Positions 59,967 to 64,000 of a DNA stretch of 64,000 nucleotides are shown piece after piece. The DNA is from Thiovibrio sp964588325 (lineage in GTDB: Bacteria > Desulfobacterota > Desulfobulbia > Desulfobulbales > Desulfurivibrionaceae). Location: assembly GCA_964588325.1 (NCBI GenBank), contig CAZPOR010000001.1, positions 310,001 through 374,000 of the forward strand. The letters are read 5' to 3'. How positions within the stretch are numbered: the stretch's first letter is position 1; each line of letters opens with the position of its first letter. Made by a program: the position numbers and the translations under genes. Below the pieces are notes generated by a model, which worked only from the letters and a program-made list of their open reading frames with translations, did not search any database and had not been told where the DNA came from.

Positions 59967-62030
59967 ATGCCGCGCGATATTCCGGTGGGAAATGGCCGAC
60001 TCCTGGTCTGTTTCGACCAGGAGTACCGCATCCGCGACCTGTTTTTCCCTCATGTCGGTCAGGAGAACCACGTCTCCGGCGATTTCTGCCGCTTTGGGGT
60101 CTGGGCCGACGGCCTTTTCCGCTGGGTCGGTCCGGAGTGGCGGCGGGATCTTCTCTACGCCCCGGACACCATGGTGACTCAGGTCAATCTCTTTCACGAC
60201 GAATTGGGGGTCTTGCTCACCTGCCGCGATGCCGTGGATTTCCACGAGAACATCTATCTCCGCGAGGTGGTGGTGGAAAATCTGCGGCCCGCTCCTCGGG
60301 ATATCCGCCTCTTTTTTGCCCAGAGCTTCAATATCTCCGGCAACCGGGTCGGCGACACCGCCGCCTTTGACCCTGAAACCGGCGGCATTGTTCATTACAA
60401 GGGCAGCCGCTATTTTCTGGCCGGGGGCAGTGTGAACGGCGATGGCGCTTTTGCCCAGTTCGCCGTGGGGCAGAAAAAGGTGAACGGCAAGGAAGGCGCC
60501 TATCGCGATGCCGAGGATGGTCTTCTCTCCGGCAACACCATTGCCCAGGGTTCGGTGGACTCGGTGGCCGCGCTCCATCTCACCGTGCCGGACAACGGCC
60601 GGGCCAGCGCGTATTACTGGCTGGCGGCAGGCGAATCCTGGCATGAGGTGCGCCGCCTCGACCGGGTGGTCAGAGGCAAAAAACCGCAGACCCTGCTCCA
60701 GCGCACCGCCGACTACTGGCAGCTTTGGGTGCGCAAGGAGATGCCGCGCCTTGACATTCTCCCGGCCAAGGTGGCCGATCTCTATCATCGCAGCCTGCTG
60801 GTGGTGCAAAGCCAGCTCGACTGGCAGGGCGGGGTGCTGGCGGGCAACGATTCGGATGTGATCCAGTTCAACCGCGACACCTATTCCTATGTTTGGCCGC
60901 GGGACGGGGCGCTGGCGGCCAATGCCCTCGACATGGCGGGCTACCCGATTCCGGCCCAGCGCTTCTTTGAGTTTTGCGGAGCGGCCATCGAGCGGGAGGG
61001 CTACTTCCTGCACAAGTACAATCCGGACGGGACCCTGGCCTCTTCCTGGCATCCCTGGCTCAACAACGGCCAGAGTCAGTTGCCGATCCAGGAGGATGAA
61101 ACCGCCCTGGTGGTCTGGGCGCTGTGGAACCATTTCGTGCTGTATCGCGACATCGAGTTCATCAAGCCCCTCTACCGGCCGCTGATCAAAAACGCGGCGG
61201 ACTTCATGTGCCGCTACCTGGACCCGGAAACCGGCCTGCCTGCGCCTTCCTATGATCTGTGGGAAGAACGGCGCGGCATCCTCAGCTTCACCACCGGGGC
61301 CGTGTTCGGCGGCCTCACCGCCGCTTCGCTTTTCTGCAGCGTTTTCGGCGAGGAAGAAAAGGCCGGAGAATACCAAAAGGCTGCCGCCGGGATCCGCGAT
61401 GCGGCGAGCAAGCATCTGTGGCGCGAAGAGCTTGGCCGTTTCTGCCGCATGCTCTCCCGCGAGGCGGACGGCGAACTCCGGGTTGACGCGGCGTGCGACA
61501 GCAGCCTGTGGGGTTTGTTCGCCTTTGGCCTGTATGAGCCCGATGACCCGCGCATCGAGGCGACCATGGCGGCGCTGCGGCAGAAATTATGGCTCAACAC
61601 CGGGGTGGGCGGCATGGCCCGCTACGAGGGAGATGGCTACCATCAGGCGAACCCCGCCTATCCGGGCAATCCCTGGTTTCTCTGCACCCTGTGGCTGGCC
61701 GATTACCTGGCCTGCCGGGCGAAAACCAAAGAGGAGATGGCAGAGCCCCTGGCCTTGCTCGGATGGGTGGCGGATCATGCCCTGCCCTCCGGGGTCTTGG
61801 CCGAGCAGGTGCATCCGGAAACCGGCCAGCCGCTTTCGGTTTCCCCCCTCACCTGGAGCCACGCCACCTTCATCGCCAGCACCCAGCGCATCCTGCGGCG
61901 TCTTGCGGCCATGCACCCCTGCCCGGTCTGCGGCCACGCCTCCTCGGTGCGGATGCACGAAGAGGACTGGCTCGCTTCCCTCTACACCAAGGCCTGCGAC
62001 ACCATCCGCGGCATCTGCCGGGTTCGCTGA
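59967..62030 (+). CDS. Glycoside hydrolase family 15 (glucoamylase-like)
   Basis: A 687-residue enzyme. An N-terminal beta-sandwich (about residues 1-270) precedes an (alpha/alpha)6 barrel (about 280-660). The catalytic acid is likely the Glu in PSYDLWEERRG near residue 432, and the catalytic base region lies in SVSPLTWSHATF near residue 630. GH15 enzymes release glucose from alpha-glucans or trehalose. No signal peptide is present, so it acts in the cytoplasm, perhaps on glycogen. A CPVCGH segment in the C-terminal tail is unusual. Confidence 0.9.
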   Translation: MPRDIPVGNGRLLVCFDQEYRIRDLFFPHVGQENHVSGDFCRFGVWADGLFRWVGPEWRRDLLYAPDTMVTQVNLFHDELGVLLTCRDAVDFHENIYLREVVVENLRPAPRDIRLFFAQSFNISGNRVGDTAAFDPETGGIVHYKGSRYFLAGGSVNGDGAFAQFAVGQKKVNGKEGAYRDAEDGLLSGNTIAQGSVDSVAALHLTVPDNGRASAYYWLAAGESWHEVRRLDRVVRGKKPQTLLQRTADYWQLWVRKEMPRLDILPAKVADLYHRSLLVVQSQLDWQGGVLAGNDSDVIQFNRDTYSYVWPRDGALAANALDMAGYPIPAQRFFEFCGAAIEREGYFLHKYNPDGTLASSWHPWLNNGQSQLPIQEDETALVVWALWNHFVLYRDIEFIKPLYRPLIKNAADFMCRYLDPETGLPAPSYDLWEERRGILSFTTGAVFGGLTAASLFCSVFGEEEKAGEYQKAAAGIRDAASKHLWREELGRFCRMLSREADGELRVDAACDSSLWGLFAFGLYEPDDPRIEATMAALRQKLWLNTGVGGMARYEGDGYHQANPAYPGNPWFLCTLWLADYLACRAKTKEEMAEPLALLGWVADHALPSGVLAEQVHPETGQPLSVSPLTWSHATFIASTQRILRRLAAMHPCPVCGHASSVRMHEEDWLASLYTKACDTIRGICRVR

Positions 62031-62150
62031 CCGGCAAACCGTGCCGGGGTGCGCTCCTTCCATCTTGGAGCATCCCTTTCATCTGTGTTATGCTGGAATC
62101 CGGACAGGGAGCGTCATCATCAGGCAGATTACAGGGAGTCACCACTGGCC

Positions 62151-62951
62151 ATGCACATCAGTTGCGTAATCCCCACCAAAAACCGGCCAGAGATGACCTG
62201 CCGGGCCATTGCCAGCGTGGTCGCTCAGGATATTCCGGTGCGCGAGGTCATCGTGGTGGATGACGGCTCCACCGACCACACCGCCGCCCTGGTGGCCGCC
62301 CGCTTTCCCGAGGCGCGGCTGCTGCGCCGCTCCGGCCTTGGTCCGGGCTTGGCGAGAAATGCCGGGGTTGCCGCGGCCTGCGGCGAGGTGGTCATGTTTC
62401 TTGATTCCGACGATGTCTGGCTGGAGGGACATGTTGCAAGCCTGGTGCGAACTCTGGCCCGTGGCTATTCCGTGGCCTATGGGGTGACGAGAAACATCGA
62501 TCAGGTTGGCGGCGGAGAGTTTTGCATCCCTGAATCGAAGAAGGCGATGGAGGGGCAATGCCTTGCCGCGCTGGCCCGCTGGTGTTTTTTGGTTCCCTCG
62601 GCAATGGCCGTGGAGAAACAGGCTTTTGTCGCGGTGGACGGCTTCGGCCCCGGAGAGTTGGGCGAGGATTGGTCTTTTTGCATCCGGCTGGCCCAACGGT
62701 TCCCTTTTGGCTTTTGCGGGGAGGAACCCATCACCCTGCGGTATCTCCATCATGGCAGTCTGTGCAATGGTGCGAACAGCGAACGGCTGGAGACCCTGCT
62801 GGCCTCGGTCTCCTGTGCCCTGGCGGAAACCGGGGCTGCGGCCGGGAGTCTCGCCCGGTTTCAGGCCCTGGCCGAGTGGACCCGGCAACAGGGGGATTGG
62901 CAGACGATTCAGCAGTGGTATATTTCTTTGAAACAGGAGGAGCTTATTTGA
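62151..62951 (+). CDS. Family 2 glycosyltransferase
   Basis: A 266-residue GT-A fold glycosyltransferase without membrane helices. The N-terminal nucleotide-sugar motif is VIVVDDGSTDHT near residue 38, the DxD-like metal site is FLDSDDVW near residue 82 and the acceptor/base region includes GELGEDWSF near residue 175. It probably builds a surface or storage glycan; donor and acceptor are unknown. The ATG at 62151 has GGAG 11 bases upstream. The folE2 start overlaps its stop by four bases. Confidence 0.88.
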   Translation: MHISCVIPTKNRPEMTCRAIASVVAQDIPVREVIVVDDGSTDHTAALVAARFPEARLLRRSGLGPGLARNAGVAAACGEVVMFLDSDDVWLEGHVASLVRTLARGYSVAYGVTRNIDQVGGGEFCIPESKKAMEGQCLAALARWCFLVPSAMAVEKQAFVAVDGFGPGELGEDWSFCIRLAQRFPFGFCGEEPITLRYLHHGSLCNGANSERLETLLASVSCALAETGAAAGSLARFQALAEWTRQQGDWQTIQQWYISLKQEELI

Positions 62952-63841
62952 AACCATCCATATCCCCCCAAGATCATGCCCGGGTGCTGGCGGAAGGGAT
63001 TGACATCCCCCAGCAGCATCCTGCCTTTGGGCTGCCCCTGCCGGAGGTCGGCATCTGCGGGAAAACCGTCTGGGTCCGGCTGCCCGAAGGGCTGATTCCT
63101 TTTGCGGCCCGGCTGGAGGTGAACCTGGCCGCGGAGGTCCGCGGCATCCATATGTCCCGCATGGAGGAGGTGATTGCCGGTTTGTACGATCGGGAGTTTT
63201 CCGATCTCCGCGACTACGGCGTGCAGCTCGGCAGGGAAATGATGGCGCGTCAGGGCGCTAATCGCGGCAGGGTGCGGCTTTCCGGGCAATTGCCGCTCAT
63301 CCGCACGGCCATGGTCAGCAACAGGCAGTCGGTGGATTCCATTGCGGTCAGCCTTGACCTGAAGCTTGCCACGCAGGGGGAGGAGCTGGAGAGTGTGGCC
63401 GTGTTCGGGGTGGGCGTAACTCACATCACCGCCTGCCCATGCACCCAGGCCTACAACCAGACCCTGTTTCGCGCGGAAGGGGATGATTGCCCCCTGCCCA
63501 CCCATTCGCAGCGTTCCCAGACCACCCTGTCCATGCAGTCGGCAGGAGTTTCTCCGGGCATCCCCGAGTTGCTCGCCTGCCTGGAAGAGGCGTTGCATGT
63601 GACCCAGGATCTGCTCAAAAGAACGGACGAGGCGCAACTGGTCTACACCTCGCACAGCCAGCCGCAGTTTGCCGAGGACGCGGTGCGGGAGGTGGCCCGC
63701 TGTGCTGGACAGCGGTTCGGCAAGGTATTGCCTCCGGAAACCCTGGTGGTGATCGATTCGTTGAGCCTGGAGTCCATCCATATCCACGATGTCTGCTGCC
63801 GGCTGGAAACCAGCCTGGCTGAAATCGTCAGATATCTGTGA
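62948..63841 (+). CDS. folE2: Type IB GTP cyclohydrolase FolE2
   Basis: A 297-residue metal-dependent GTP cyclohydrolase that starts tetrahydrofolate and pterin synthesis. It has the metal-binding Cys in GVTHITACPCTQAYN, THSQRSQT, and a LTHMSRME-like region (IHMSRMEEVI). FolE2 works with several metals and needs no zinc, which suits low-zinc conditions. The start is a TTG at 62948, overlapping the GT2 stop as TTGA, with AGGAGG 7 bases upstream; upstream in-frame sequence is not family-like. Confidence 0.93.
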   Translation: MKPSISPQDHARVLAEGIDIPQQHPAFGLPLPEVGICGKTVWVRLPEGLIPFAARLEVNLAAEVRGIHMSRMEEVIAGLYDREFSDLRDYGVQLGREMMARQGANRGRVRLSGQLPLIRTAMVSNRQSVDSIAVSLDLKLATQGEELESVAVFGVGVTHITACPCTQAYNQTLFRAEGDDCPLPTHSQRSQTTLSMQSAGVSPGIPELLACLEEALHVTQDLLKRTDEAQLVYTSHSQPQFAEDAVREVARCAGQRFGKVLPPETLVVIDSLSLESIHIHDVCCRLETSLAEIVRYL

Positions 63842-63860
63842 GGCGTCCGGAGTGGTAGCA

Positions 63861-64000
63861 GTGTTAGCGGCGACGGTATTGACCCAGGATTGGCTGCAAA
63901 CGTACCCGGCGGAGCTGCGCCGGGCTTTGAGCACGGTTATGCAGCGCAGCCGCCAGCCCATGTTCGTGGCGGGCGGGCCGGTGCGGGACTGGCTGCTGGG
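63861..64000 (+). CDS. CCA-adding enzyme / poly(A) polymerase family protein, N-terminal part
   Basis: Truncated by the window edge; about 46 residues are visible. The sequence MFVAGGPVRDWLLG matches the GGxVRD nucleotide-binding motif of class II CCA-adding enzymes and poly(A) polymerases. GTG 63861 is preferred because GGAG lies 8 bases before it; the in-frame GTG at 63852 is close. It follows folE2 by 19 bp. Whether it adds CCA or A tails cannot be decided from this part. Confidence 0.85.
   Translation, partial: MLAATVLTQDWLQTYPAELRRALSTVMQRSRQPMFVAGGPVRDWLL

Overview
The window looks like a chromosomal segment from a Gram-negative, anaerobic, probably sulfate- or sulfur-metabolising member of the Desulfobacterota, most likely Desulfobulbales. 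This is inferred from gene content: a PxxKW Cys-rich protein, adenosylcobalamin-dependent ribonucleotide reductase NrdJ, LpxI in place of LpxH, FolE2, an octaheme c-type cytochrome, a TAXI binding protein and many PAS/GGDEF/HD-GYP signalling proteins. Species cannot be named from sequence alone. Most of the window is ordinary core genome. I see no rRNA, tRNA, CRISPR array, prophage or intact insertion sequence. Both ends cut through genes (malic enzyme on the left, CCA-adding enzyme/poly(A) polymerase on the right).

Layout. 0-7 kb: malic enzyme end, orphan TAXI binding protein, Kup potassium transporter, ankyrin protein, a NapH-like ferredoxin with a palindrome-rich promoter, and a short flagellin. 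7.2-16 kb: a minus-strand run reading from a 7TMR-DISM hybrid kinase through an acyl-CoA ligase (ATGA overlap), a FadL-type porin, a TraB/PrgY protein, YhbY, CmoB and a 49-residue basic protein. 16.3-21.8 kb: monoheme cytochrome, NUDIX hydrolase, then a c-di-GMP-centred patch: REC-GGDEF with a degenerate active site but an intact I-site, PAS kinase, PilZ protein, decayed GGDEF fragment and an intact membrane diguanylate cyclase. 21.9-27.6 kb: mutY, a large SNF2 helicase and trxC on the minus strand. 27.6-34.3 kb: MBL hydrolase, a possible methyltransferase remnant, BI-1 protein, a tiny lipoprotein, norQ-norD without norBC, an unknown protein and the PxxKW protein.

34.5-46.6 kb: pilC, eno, ihfA, then the lipid A genes lpxD-fabZ-lpxA-lpxI, a MurU/AmgK-like pair for cell-wall sugar recycling, der and a PAS kinase. 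46.8-52.6 kb: nrdJ behind two candidate NrdR boxes, a membrane PAS kinase and a translationally coupled REC-DUF3369-HD-GYP regulator. 52.6-57 kb: ParB-like protein, a RibD-like reductase coupled to a PP-loop ATPase, and an octaheme tetrathionate-reductase-type cytochrome preceded by a near-consensus sigma-54 promoter. 57-64 kb: DUF2784 protein, dodecin, SPFH-NfeD pair, an orphan antitoxin with a truncated toxin frame, GH15 glucoamylase, GT2 glycosyltransferase, folE2 and the start of a CCA/poly(A) polymerase gene.

The most informative non-genic signals are a dispersed structured repeat present twice (41.0 and 56.9 kb), the sigma-54 promoter before the octaheme cytochrome, the paired NrdR-like boxes, the nested palindromes at 5.3 kb and a likely CTG start codon on norD. 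No single locus is clearly a new system. The best candidates for unexplained biology are the RibD-like/PP-loop pair, the orphan norQD pair with its neighbours, and the kinase-ligase-porin operon.
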